Source of the DNA: Myxococcales bacterium UBA1203
GTDB taxonomy: Bacteria; Myxococcota; Myxococcia; Myxococcales; UBA5297
DNA length: 29,389 nucleotides
NCBI GenBank assembly: GCA_002309695.1
Contig: DBXV01000005.1
Span: 142,934 to 172,322, forward strand
Reading direction: 5' to 3'
How positions within the stretch are numbered: position 1 is the stretch's first letter; every line of letters starts with the position of its first letter. The translations under genes and the position numbers were made by a program. Below the pieces are notes generated by a model. It had not been told where the DNA came from and did not search any database. It worked only from the letters and a program-made list of their open reading frames with translations. Of the stretch, positions 14,010-21,960 are shown piece by piece.

Positions 14010-16433
14010 TTACGCCGCCCTGTAAATTTCCGCTTCCAGCTCGCGGAGCGCGTCGAGATAGGCCTGTCTGCCCCCGAAAAGGCGCACAATTTCCGCCGGC
14101 GTTCCCAGGGCTTTGATGGGATCCACAGTAAGGACTTTCATATCCTCGATCTCTTCAATTCCCGTTTCCGCGTATTTTTCCAGCAGAGCGGAGAGGACGG
14201 CCCGGGCCCGGTCGCCGTATTTTGTCCAGTAATTTCGCTTCGTTACATTTTCAGCCCGCTCGCGCCGCGTCAACGCAGGCGCATCCCAGGCGATGTGGCA
14301 GATGAGGTCGAAGACATCCAGATCGGATTTGATTTCTTCTTTCAGTTCGTCAAAGAGAATCCCCTGATTTTCCAGCTCGGCGATAATGGCCTTTTTCTTT
14401 TCCGCCTCGCTCCACGTCTGCAAAAAATTATCGAGCGACCTGTACGAAGTGAGAATGCCGTTTTTCGTATATTCTTTCAGGCTGGCGGTCATGAGCTTTC
14501 CGTTCGCGTCCAGAAATTCGCGGCGCTCGCTCAATACATGGACATCGACGCCCGCGATGCGGACTTTTTCGCGCCTTTCGCCCTTTTCCGGGAAATCCGG
14601 CGCGCCATAGGGCGGAATATCCTCGCGGACGGCATTGCCTTCGCCGCCATCAAAGGGAATTTCATCGCCGGTCAGCGGATCCACCGGGCAGCCGTCCATT
14701 TCATCATCAATAATATCTTCCGAAATCGGCTCGTCCTGCCCCGCTTCCTTGATTCTGACCGGCGCGCCGTCGAAATCCCTGTCGGCGAATTTGTCGGTGA
14801 CGCTGCGGAAATCGATAATCGTAAAATAGAGTTTCCCGAAATCCTCCTCCACCCGCGTCCCGCGCCCGATGATCTGCTTAAATTCGGTCATGCTGCCGAT
14901 ATTTGAATCCAGAACGATCAATTTGCAGGTCTTGGCGTCCGTTCCGGTGGTCATCAGCTTGGAAGTCGTTGCGATAACGGGAAATTTCTTTTCCGGATTG
15001 ATGAAATCTTCGAGATAGCCCCGGGCGTCTCTGTCGTCGCCGGTAATGCGCACAATATATTTGTCCGTCTTTTCTGTAATGTCGCGGGGCGCGTATTTCA
15101 AAAGCGCCCGCCTCATGCGCTCGGCGTGTTCAATATCCACGCAGAAGACAATCGTCTTGTCATACGGATTTGAATTGCACAGATATTCCATCACCTTGCG
15201 GGCGACGAGATCGGTGCGCTCGTCAATAATCAGCGTCCGGTCATAATCTTTTGTATTATAAAGTCGGTCTTCCAGGAGTTCGCCGTCGATGTCGGTCTTG
15301 CCGTGTTCCGGCCGGTAGCCCTCCAGATCCACATTCAGGCCCACCCGCAGCACCTTGTAGGGCGCGAGAAATCCGTCGTCGATGCCGTCTTTCAGCGAAT
15401 AGGTGTAAACCGGCTCGCCGAAGTATTCGATATTGGAGAGCGCCCGCGTCTCCTTGGGCGTCGCGGTCATGCCGATCTGCGTCGCCCCCGAAAAATAATT
15501 CAAAATCTGGTGCCACGCCTTGTCCTCATCCACGGATCCCCGGTGACACTCATCCACCACAATCAAATCAAAAAAGGACGGGCTGAATTTGCGGAACGCG
15601 TCCGTGGCCTCGTCGTAATTCGTCAGGCCCTGATACAGCGCCAGGTAGATTTCATAGGACTTGTCGATTTTTCTGTTTTTAATGATGGTCAGTTTTTCCC
15701 TGTCGAAATGCTTGAAATCGCCCTTGATGGTCTGGGTAATCAGATTCGTTCTGTCCGCCAGATAGAGAATGCGCTTCTTCGCCCCGCTCTTCCACAGGCG
15801 ATAGATAATCTGAAACGCGGTGTAGGTTTTTCCCGTCCCTGTCGCCATCACCAGGAGAATTCTGTTCTGGCCCCGGGCGATGGCTTCCACAGCGCGGTTG
15901 ATGGCAATGCGCTGATAATAGCGGGGGGAATGGCAGCCGGTACTCGCGAAATAGGACGTAAGCGACGTCCGCGCCTCGGCGTCATTTTCCAGCCTGTTGT
16001 ACCGCCTGTAGCAGGCCCAGAGCTCCTCGGGCGAGGGGAAATCATCCAGCCCGACTTCGCATGTGACCGGCGCGCTGTCGCCGCCGCAGTTCTTCCGGTA
16101 TTGAATGACGAAGCTGTCCCCGTTGGAGCTGACAGCCACCGGAATGTCGAGGGTTTCCGCGTAGCTGAGCGCCTGCTGCATCCCCGCGCCGGCTGAATGC
16201 GCGTTGTCCTTGGCCTCAATGACCGCCACGGGAATGTTCTGCCTGTAATAGAGAATGATGTCGGCGCGCTTCTTCCCGCCGCGCCTGGCCTGACGGCCCT
16301 TCACAAAAATGCGGCCCGCCGTGAAGGTCACTTCCTCCCGCGCCTGCCTGTGCAGATCCCACCCCGCACGGGCAATCGCCGGGAGGATGTATTTGGTGAT
16401 GGTGTCGCGCTCTGACAGTTCTCTGTTTTCCAA
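14010..16433 (-). CDS. hsdR: Type I restriction enzyme R subunit (EcoAI-like HsdR)
   Basis: 807 residues, close to the roughly 810 of EcoAI HsdR. The N-terminal nuclease has a PD-(D/E)XK core with Asp58 (RADIILYY) and Glu73-x-Lys75 (VIEAK). A superfamily 2 translocase follows: Walker A MATGTGKT at about residue 196, LYLADRTNLI, DECHRG in the Walker B position, TATPKET, TIVFCVDIEHAERM, ATTSKLMTTGTDAKTC and QIIGRGTRVEED. The C-terminal part (about 650-800) is the helical domain that docks on the methylase. It pumps DNA and cleaves when the complex meets unmodified sites. The start is a TTG with CGGAGACG upstream, so expression may be weak. It is the first gene of the minus-strand operon; no hsdM is adjacent, so a complete enzyme cannot be built from this locus. 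Confidence 0.94.
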   Translation of the reverse strand: MENRELSERDTITKYILPAIARAGWDLHRQAREEVTFTAGRIFVKGRQARRGGKKRADIILYYRQNIPVAVIEAKDNAHSAGAGMQQALSYAETLDIPVAVSSNGDSFVIQYRKNCGGDSAPVTCEVGLDDFPSPEELWACYRRYNRLENDAEARTSLTSYFASTGCHSPRYYQRIAINRAVEAIARGQNRILLVMATGTGKTYTAFQIIYRLWKSGAKKRILYLADRTNLITQTIKGDFKHFDREKLTIIKNRKIDKSYEIYLALYQGLTNYDEATDAFRKFSPSFFDLIVVDECHRGSVDEDKAWHQILNYFSGATQIGMTATPKETRALSNIEYFGEPVYTYSLKDGIDDGFLAPYKVLRVGLNVDLEGYRPEHGKTDIDGELLEDRLYNTKDYDRTLIIDERTDLVARKVMEYLCNSNPYDKTIVFCVDIEHAERMRRALLKYAPRDITEKTDKYIVRITGDDRDARGYLEDFINPEKKFPVIATTSKLMTTGTDAKTCKLIVLDSNIGSMTEFKQIIGRGTRVEEDFGKLYFTIIDFRSVTDKFADRDFDGAPVRIKEAGQDEPISEDIIDDEMDGCPVDPLTGDEIPFDGGEGNAVREDIPPYGAPDFPEKGERREKVRIAGVDVHVLSERREFLDANGKLMTASLKEYTKNGILTSYRSLDNFLQTWSEAEKKKAIIAELENQGILFDELKEEIKSDLDVFDLICHIAWDAPALTRRERAENVTKRNYWTKYGDRARAVLSALLEKYAETGIEEIEDMKVLTVDPIKALGTPAEIVRLFGGRQAYLDALRELEAEIYRAA

Positions 16434-16665
16434 GGCCGGACGTCTCCGATTCCGATGAAATGTGCATCAGGACAGCAAATGTTTTGCAAAATAGTTCAAT
16501 GCTCACAATTCAGGAGAATACAACCGCAGGCGGGAATAATTGTCAACATAAAATATATTCATCTTATTAGTCAGATTTATTTCGGCGGCCCTCCCGGCCT
16601 CACTCAAAATTTTTCTATTTTCCCATTGATAATTCCTCTGCAATGAGCGCAGAGGCCGGGCGTTT

Positions 16666-16695
16666 TTCCGGGCAGGAGCGCCCGGAATTTTTTTT
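16666..16695 (+). terminator. Terminator-like hairpin directly before mpl
   Basis: TTCCGGGC (16666-16673) pairs with GCCCGGAA (16680-16687), six-base loop, followed by eight T. The next bases (GAGCGAGG) form the likely ribosome-binding site of mpl. No plus-strand gene lies upstream within the window side of the defence operon, so this is either the leftover terminator of a displaced gene or an attenuator in the mpl leader. A second small hairpin (CTCTGC/GCAGAG, about 16636-16656) precedes it. The rest of 16434-16713 holds no visible gene and presumably the divergent promoters. Confidence 0.7.
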
Positions 16696-16713
16696 GAGCG
16701 AGGCAAAACTAAA

Positions 16714-18183
16714 ATGACGGCCATGAATGAAAATCAGAGCGGCACAGCCGCCCCCGAAAGGGAAAACATTCTCAGCGAAATCGATCCTGCGTCCGTGAAG
16801 CGCATTCATATTTTGGGTGTGTGCGGCACGGGCATGGGCACTTTCGCGGGGATGCTCAAGGAAAAGGGCTACACGGTGACGGGCTCGGATGAAAACGTCT
16901 ATCCGCCCATGAGCGACATGCTTGCGGCCTGGGGCATTGAGGTGATGAAGGGGTATTCCCCCAATAATCTCGATGCGGCGCGGCCCGACCTGGTGATTAT
17001 TGGCAATGTTATTCGCCGCGTGAATCCCGAGGCCGAGGCCGTCCGCGCCCGCGGCATTCCCCATATGAGTTTCCCGGCGGCGCTGGGGAGCTTTTTCCTG
17101 AATGGCAAAACGAGCTGCGTCGTCGTCGGCACGCACGGCAAAACGACGACCACGGCCATGCTGGGGCACGTTTTTGCCGAGGCGGGAAGAAATCCCTCGT
17201 ACCTCGTGGGCGGCGTCGTGCGCGATTCGCAGAAGAGCTACCGGTTGGGGGATGGTCCGCATTTCGCCGTCGAGGGCGACGAATATGACACGGCTTATTT
17301 CGACAAGGGCCCCAAATTCCTGCATTACCGCCCCCACGCGGCCATCTGGACGAGCATGGAATTTGACCACGCGGATATTTATGCGGACATGGATGCCTAT
17401 CGGGCTTCTTTTGCGAAATTCCTCAAAATTCTCCCCCCAAATGGGTTTCTGGCCGTTTCGGCAGCCTATCCGGAGGCCGTGGAAATGGCCCAAAAGGGGG
17501 CGGCCTGCCGCGTGGAGACCTATGGGCTCACAGATGGGGCGAATTGGAGCGCGCGCAATATCGAACACAAAGACGGCGCGGCCTTTTTTGACCTCGTTCA
17601 CAACGGGGAATTTTTGGGGCGATACGAATTATTCATCGGCGGTGCACACAATGTGGAAAACGCATTGGGCGTCATCGCGCTCGCATTCTCACAGGGCCTT
17701 TCGCTCCAGGAAATCGCCAAGGGGCTCAAAACATTTTCCGGCGTGAAGCGGCGCCAGGAAATTCGCGGTGAATTGAACGGCGCGGCGATTATTGACGACT
17801 TTGCCCACCATCCGACGGCGGTGCGGCTCACGCTGAATGCCATTCGCGAAAGATTTCCGGGGCGCCCTGTCTGGGCGATTTTTGAGCCGCGCTCCAATAC
17901 GAGCCGCCGCAATTTCCATCAAAAACAATACGCCGAGGCATTTGACGGCGCCTGCCGCGTGATTCTCTGCCGGCCGCTGCCCACCGACCGCGTGCCCAAG
18001 GGCGAGGAACTGGATGTGGACAGGCTCGTCCGCGATATTTCGACGCGCGGCATTCCCGCGATGGCATTGCCCGACGCGAATGCGATTGCCGGTGAAATTA
18101 AATCGCGTGTTCAGCCCGGGGATGTATTGCTCATTATGTCCAACGGCGCCTTTGGCGGGCTGATTGGGAAATTGCTGGTATAA
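16714..18183 (+). CDS. mpl: UDP-N-acetylmuramate:L-Ala-gamma-D-Glu-meso-DAP ligase (Mpl)
   Basis: 489 residues. Mpl reattaches the recycled murein tripeptide to UDP-MurNAc using ATP, in the cytoplasm, saving peptide during cell-wall turnover. Mur-ligase order is complete: nucleotide-fold HILGVCGTGMGTFAGML near residue 30, the P-loop VVVGTHGKTTTTAMLG near 145, the Mpl-type AVEGDEYDTAYFDKGPKFLH, SMEFDHADIYADMDAY, VKRRQEIRGE, DDFAHHPTAV and FEPRSNTSRRN. The EGDEYDTAYFDK stretch and absence of MurC-specific features favour Mpl over MurC. The start ATG has GAGG 10 bases upstream; an ATG at 16723 is also possible. It is divergent from the defence operon and followed by repeats. Confidence 0.93.
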   Translation: MTAMNENQSGTAAPERENILSEIDPASVKRIHILGVCGTGMGTFAGMLKEKGYTVTGSDENVYPPMSDMLAAWGIEVMKGYSPNNLDAARPDLVIIGNVIRRVNPEAEAVRARGIPHMSFPAALGSFFLNGKTSCVVVGTHGKTTTTAMLGHVFAEAGRNPSYLVGGVVRDSQKSYRLGDGPHFAVEGDEYDTAYFDKGPKFLHYRPHAAIWTSMEFDHADIYADMDAYRASFAKFLKILPPNGFLAVSAAYPEAVEMAQKGAACRVETYGLTDGANWSARNIEHKDGAAFFDLVHNGEFLGRYELFIGGAHNVENALGVIALAFSQGLSLQEIAKGLKTFSGVKRRQEIRGELNGAAIIDDFAHHPTAVRLTLNAIRERFPGRPVWAIFEPRSNTSRRNFHQKQYAEAFDGACRVILCRPLPTDRVPKGEELDVDRLVRDISTRGIPAMALPDANAIAGEIKSRVQPGDVLLIMSNGAFGGLIGKLLV

Positions 18184-18281
18184 GATGTTATTACGAACAA
18201 CCTCCCATTTATGCGGCGAGTAAGAGTGCATGATGTACACAAATAAAATATAAACATACTGCTTTGACTGGGCGAAATACG

Positions 18282-18395
18282 CCCCTCCCTCAATACGAGG
18301 GAGGGGACGGGGGAGGGAGTTTCCCCCTCGCCATTTATGGAGAGGGGGGTTGGGGGGAGAGGAAAATCCCCCCTCTTCCGCAGGGAGAGGGGGTT
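18282..18395. repeat. Cluster of G/C-rich hairpins
   Basis: Three hairpins lie in a row after mpl: a perfect CCCCTCCCTC-AATAC-GAGGGAGGGG (18282-18306), CCCCCTC with GAGGGGG (18323-18348), and CCCCCCTC with GAGAGGGGG (about 18367-18395). Long G runs (GGGGGG twice, GGGGG several times) sit on the plus strand and could form quadruplexes. The stems resemble the terminator stems at 10002-10035 and 28790-28823, so this may be an expanded dispersed hairpin family. Confidence 0.6.
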
Positions 18396-18474
18396 AGGGG
18401 GAGAGAGGAAAAAACAAAGGAAGAAAAGGAAAAACAATAAAAACATTTATTGTGAAGCACGGGGGAGAGAGAAT

Positions 18475-18704
18475 GAGAGAGAGGGAAACCAAAGAATGAG
18501 AAAATAAAATAATTGAAATTATTTTTACAAAGAGGTCGATGGGGTTAGTGTGTGGGGGGCGTGGAGAGAGAGGGAAACCAAAGAATGAGAAAATAAAATA
18601 ATTAAAATTATTTTTACAAAGAGGTCGATGGGGTTAGTGTGTGGGGGGCGTGGAGAGAGAGAAACCAAAGAATGAGAAAATAAAATAATTAAAATTGTTT
18701 TTAC
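18475..18704. repeat. 89-bp tandem repeat, two full copies and a partial third
   Basis: The marker GAAACCAAAGAATGAG occurs at 18485, 18574 and 18661, so units are 89 and 87 bp. Each unit runs from an AG-rich stretch through ATGAGAAAATAAAATAATT and TTTTTACAAAGAGGTCGATG to GGGGTTAGTGTGTGGGGGGC. Copies 1 and 2 differ by one or two bases; copy 3 lacks two G and stops after TTTTTAC at 18704. There are no unique spacers, so it is not a CRISPR array. Near identity implies recent duplication. The remaining bases of 18184-18755 show no gene. Confidence 0.85.
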
Positions 18705-18755
18705 GAAATTTTGCCCGCCTCCTTTTGAGGAAAACGTCCTCTGAAAACTTCCTCC

Positions 18756-19385
18756 ATGAAAACACCTTTCTGGATTTCGCATCACACGGACGATCAGCTC
18801 TGCCGCTGCGTCCGTCTGGGCGGCCTCGATGTCTGCGCGCGCTGCCTCGGGCTCTATCCGACGCTGTTTCTGCTGCTGGCGCTCCAGGCCATTCTCCATG
18901 CCCCCGGATTCAGTCTTCCCGACCTGGCGGTCATTCCGCTTCTGACGCTGCCCGCCCTCTTTGACTGGGCGCTGGGCAGGTTCGTCCCTCAGTCGGGCAG
19001 CAATCTCCGGCGCATTATTTCCGGCGTTCTTCTGGCCGCAGCGCTCGCCCGCTCCCTCTGGCTGCATTTCACATCCCCGCTGCACCCCCTCTTCGCGGCC
19101 CACTTTGTGTGGATGCTCTCGACCGCGGCCATGACGGAATTTGTCGCCCGAAAGAAGCGGCTGGCCGAGGACGAGGCAAAGGCGAACGAAAACCTGCCGA
19201 TGCCTTTGACCACGGAGGAAATTCTGGCGGGCATGTCGATGGAGGATGTCCAGCCCAAAGCGCAGCAGACAAAATCCGACGCGGCTTCCGGCATGCCGTC
19301 GGCGGCGGAATCAGCGTCCAGTGCGGCCGTCAGCGATGCTGTCGGAGAAAAGCAGGACGCCGGGCAGCAGGGGACGCGCTCTTAA
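18756..19385 (+). CDS. DUF2085-like membrane protein
   Basis: 209 residues. The N-terminus has the DUF2085 hallmark: HHTDDQLCRCVRLGG followed by DVCARCLGLYPTLF, a Cys cluster next to the first membrane segment. Hydrophobic segments at about 33-52, 57-75, 88-105 and 115-130 give three to four membrane spans. From about residue 135 the protein is cytoplasm-like and low complexity (Ala/Ser/Glu), which is longer than the usual family tail. No strong ribosome-binding site is visible before the ATG. The family has no established biochemical role. It converges with the large minus-strand gene; the 80 bases between hold GCCCGGCGTC repeats but no T-tailed terminator. Confidence 0.8.
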   Translation: MKTPFWISHHTDDQLCRCVRLGGLDVCARCLGLYPTLFLLLALQAILHAPGFSLPDLAVIPLLTLPALFDWALGRFVPQSGSNLRRIISGVLLAAALARSLWLHFTSPLHPLFAAHFVWMLSTAAMTEFVARKKRLAEDEAKANENLPMPLTTEEILAGMSMEDVQPKAQQTKSDAASGMPSAAESASSAAVSDAVGEKQDAGQQGTRS

Positions 19386-19464
19386 ACGTCCTCCGCGCCC
19401 GGCGTCAGAAACAGCGCCCGGCGTCCAGTGCGGCCGGCAGCATTCAGCCAGCTGTCAGCCGCAA

Positions 19465-21555
19465 TCAGGGTTCAGCCAGAAAATTCCCCACCGGCGGCTG
19501 AGCCATGGGCGGCAGCGAGGGCGAGGGCTGCTGCGAGGCGGGCATCACGGGCGGCGGCGTCAGCTGAACCGTCTCCGGGGCAGAAGAAGCGGCACCGGCC
19601 AGCGGCCTTGAGGGCTCATCCGACGTCGGAGACTGCACCTTTGGCGAACTCTGATTCGGCGCCGCTGTGCCCGAGACCTGTGAAACAGGCGGGACAGTCG
19701 GGGCAGGGGAGGCGGACGGCGGGTCGGAGCGGCACAGCGCCTCGATGACGGCGCGCGCGCGGTTTGTCTGCCCATAGGTCGGCTGCGGCGGCGGCTGCGG
19801 CGGCGAGGAAGGCATCTCCTGAACCGGCTGAGGCTGCGCCGACGGGGAGCGGACGGCCGGAGGCATGCTGCCGTAGGAAACGTTCCCTTCTGATGCGGCC
19901 ATCTGCGGCTGAGACTGCGCCTGAGCCATCGGGAAGCTGCTGCTCTGCGGCTTCTGGGAAACGGCCGTCTGGACCGCCATGGGAGGGTAGGGCGCGGGCG
20001 GCGGCGTCAGCTGGAAGGCCGCCTGCATGGGGCCCTGCGGCGGCACGGACATCTGCGCGGGATGGTTCATGGCGGGCACGGCGCCGGTCATCGGCACCTG
20101 CATTCCCTGTGAAATCGCCTGGGGCATCGCCGGAGAAACCGCACCGGGCGCCATGGACGCGGCCATCGGCTGCATCGCCGGCATCTGCGGCATGGTCGGC
20201 ATCTGCGGAACAGAAGTCAGAGATGGCGCCGGCATCTGATTCGGCGCGGCCATCATCGGCGGCTGTCCCTGGGACACCATCATCGGCTGAGGCTGAGGCG
20301 TCTGCGGGACCGGAATCGGCGTTCCCGAGTTGGACTGACGCATGGCCGGCACCGCGGGCATCGGCTGCTGCGTCTGTGCCGCGGCGTAGGCCGGCATCAT
20401 CGGCGGAACGGCGGGCTGAACCTGAGGCTGCACGGGGCTCTGCGGCGCGGCTGACACCTGCCGTATCTGCATCTGGCCTTCCCGCATGGTTTCCACCGTC
20501 TCGCACAGGGCCACGCCGTCCTGCGAACGATAGAAGGCCGCCGTCAGGTCGCGCCCGATGTGCTGTCTGAGAACGTTGTACGACCTGAGCCGCGCGCCGC
20601 CGATGGGCGTTTCCCCCGCTCTGACCGTCTGCTGTCCGACGAAGACGTTGTAGCCCACGAGGCTCGCGTCCGACCTGAGGACGGTGATGCCGTCGGCGCT
20701 GAGCATGCCCTTGAGCAGCGTGGCGATGGACTGGAGGGCCGTGGCGTTCAGGGCGCTGGGGTCGCTGTAATAGGTGGTGATGGCGGCAACCACGTCGATC
20801 TGCGGGGCCAGCATCACGCCGTCGTCCAGAAGCTCCGACGCCGGATTGTCCGCGGGAACGACCATGGCGAGGCAGCCGTAGGGCGCCTGCATCACGTCGA
20901 AAAAGACGTGCCGGAAGAACTTCTCCACCGTCGGGCGCGGCACGATGTCCGTGTCGATCTTCACGTCGGCGGTCACTGCCTTGACAAAGGAATCGAGAAC
21001 CTTGGTCGGGTGCGGCACATCGGTGCGGGCGCCGGCGAGGTGAATGAAGCGCCGGTAGCCGCCGCTGGCGCTGATTTCGATGATGTTCTCCGCCAGCCGG
21101 GAGATGCCCAGAATGCGGCACTGCATCTCGGTGTTTCCGCGCAGCCTCTCGATGGGCGTGGACGTGAGGATGAAGTTGTCGGTGCGGAAGAGCCCGTAGT
21201 TGAAGCGGTCCTGCCCGCTCAGCTCGAAGTAGATGGACCAGCCGCCGCGGCTCAGGGGCGCGCACTGCTTGAGCGCCCGGCGCATGGTGGCGCGGGAACG
21301 GTCGCCCTCGCTGATGCGGCGCAGGTCAAATCCGTTGAGGCTGGAAATGTCCTGGATGTCCTCGCAGATGAAGACCTGGGGAAAGAGCGGGAAGCCCTCC
21401 TCGCGGTAGCTGGAGAGCGAAACAATCAGCTCGCTCAGAGCCTCCGCCGTCTGCATTCCCGGCATCTGCCGCTCACACAAAAACTCGGACACAGTCTCAA
21501 TCAGCAGGTTGCGGAACGAGAGGACGGGGGGCGTGTCAAAGGGAGAGGAGCTCAT
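19465..21555 (-). CDS. Large protein with N-terminal globular domain and Pro/Gln/Met-rich tail
   Basis: 696 residues. Residues 1-370 are a folded part without signal peptide or membrane segment; conspicuous stretches are YFELSGQDRFNYGLFRTDNF, GISRLAENIIEISASGGYRR, APYGCLAMVVPADNPASELL, DDGVMLAPQIDVVAAI and SDASLVGYNVFVG. The middle vaguely recalls the DisA_N/DACNV-type nucleotide-sensor folds described from comparative genomics, but I see no decisive motif and rate that low. Residues 375-696 are low complexity, dominated by Pro, Gln, Met, Ala and Ser (MPQMPAMQPM, PPQPPPQPTYG), with one short ordered-looking island NRARAVIEALCRSDPP near 610. The tail could be a flexible scaffold or condensate-forming region. 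Transcribed alone. Confidence 0.8.
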   Translation of the reverse strand: MSSSPFDTPPVLSFRNLLIETVSEFLCERQMPGMQTAEALSELIVSLSSYREEGFPLFPQVFICEDIQDISSLNGFDLRRISEGDRSRATMRRALKQCAPLSRGGWSIYFELSGQDRFNYGLFRTDNFILTSTPIERLRGNTEMQCRILGISRLAENIIEISASGGYRRFIHLAGARTDVPHPTKVLDSFVKAVTADVKIDTDIVPRPTVEKFFRHVFFDVMQAPYGCLAMVVPADNPASELLDDGVMLAPQIDVVAAITTYYSDPSALNATALQSIATLLKGMLSADGITVLRSDASLVGYNVFVGQQTVRAGETPIGGARLRSYNVLRQHIGRDLTAAFYRSQDGVALCETVETMREGQMQIRQVSAAPQSPVQPQVQPAVPPMMPAYAAAQTQQPMPAVPAMRQSNSGTPIPVPQTPQPQPMMVSQGQPPMMAAPNQMPAPSLTSVPQMPTMPQMPAMQPMAASMAPGAVSPAMPQAISQGMQVPMTGAVPAMNHPAQMSVPPQGPMQAAFQLTPPPAPYPPMAVQTAVSQKPQSSSFPMAQAQSQPQMAASEGNVSYGSMPPAVRSPSAQPQPVQEMPSSPPQPPPQPTYGQTNRARAVIEALCRSDPPSASPAPTVPPVSQVSGTAAPNQSSPKVQSPTSDEPSRPLAGAASSAPETVQLTPPPVMPASQQPSPSLPPMAQPPVGNFLAEP

Positions 21556-21960
21556 TGGAACAGGCCTTTCGGGCTTTGCGGATGGTTCGTCAGAAAAAGG
21601 AAAGGGCGCGCCGGGCCGGGGAGTCGGACCGAACGCGCCGGAAGCAATGATTCAGTTTGTCACTTTCCCGCGGCCGATGCACCCGTCTTGAAGGCGCCGT
21701 GAAAATTCCCGCGCGGGCCGCGTCTTTCCCCAAAACACAGCAGGCCGCATCCGGTCGAAAACAGCCGCGCAGGAGGGGATTCACCTTCGGGTGCGCTTGA
21801 AAAAAAACGCCTCCCGACGCAGGGGCGCCGGTTTTTTTCTGTCAGGCAAAGGGAGCCGCTGCGCTCACAAAAGAAGGCGCCGCAGACAGCCCTTTCCGAC
21901 ACCACCCACACTGCGCCGCCGCCGACACAGCGTCATGAACAGGCGCGAGGAGTTCATCCC
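21556..21960. other. Divergent intergenic region with terminator-like hairpin
   Basis: No supported gene in 405 bases between the minus-strand protein and glutamine synthetase. Promoters for both are expected here, but no strong -35/-10 or sigma-54 pair stands out by eye. At 21800-21838 a run of A, a GCCTCC/GGGGC stem and seven T form a terminator-like structure on the plus strand about 120 bases before the synthetase start; it could be a leader attenuator. Confidence 0.4.

Noticed and set aside
15303..16196. Plus-strand open frame opposite hsdR
   Set aside because: Shadow of hsdR, which carries all nuclease and helicase motifs.
18475..18704. Possible CRISPR array
   Set aside because: Units are contiguous 87-89 bp copies without unique spacers, and no cas genes are present.
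18525..19103. Minus-strand frame with repeated ILIILFSHSLVSLS peptides
   Set aside because: The repeated peptide is the translation of the 89-bp tandem repeat and the rest is antisense to the DUF2085-like gene.
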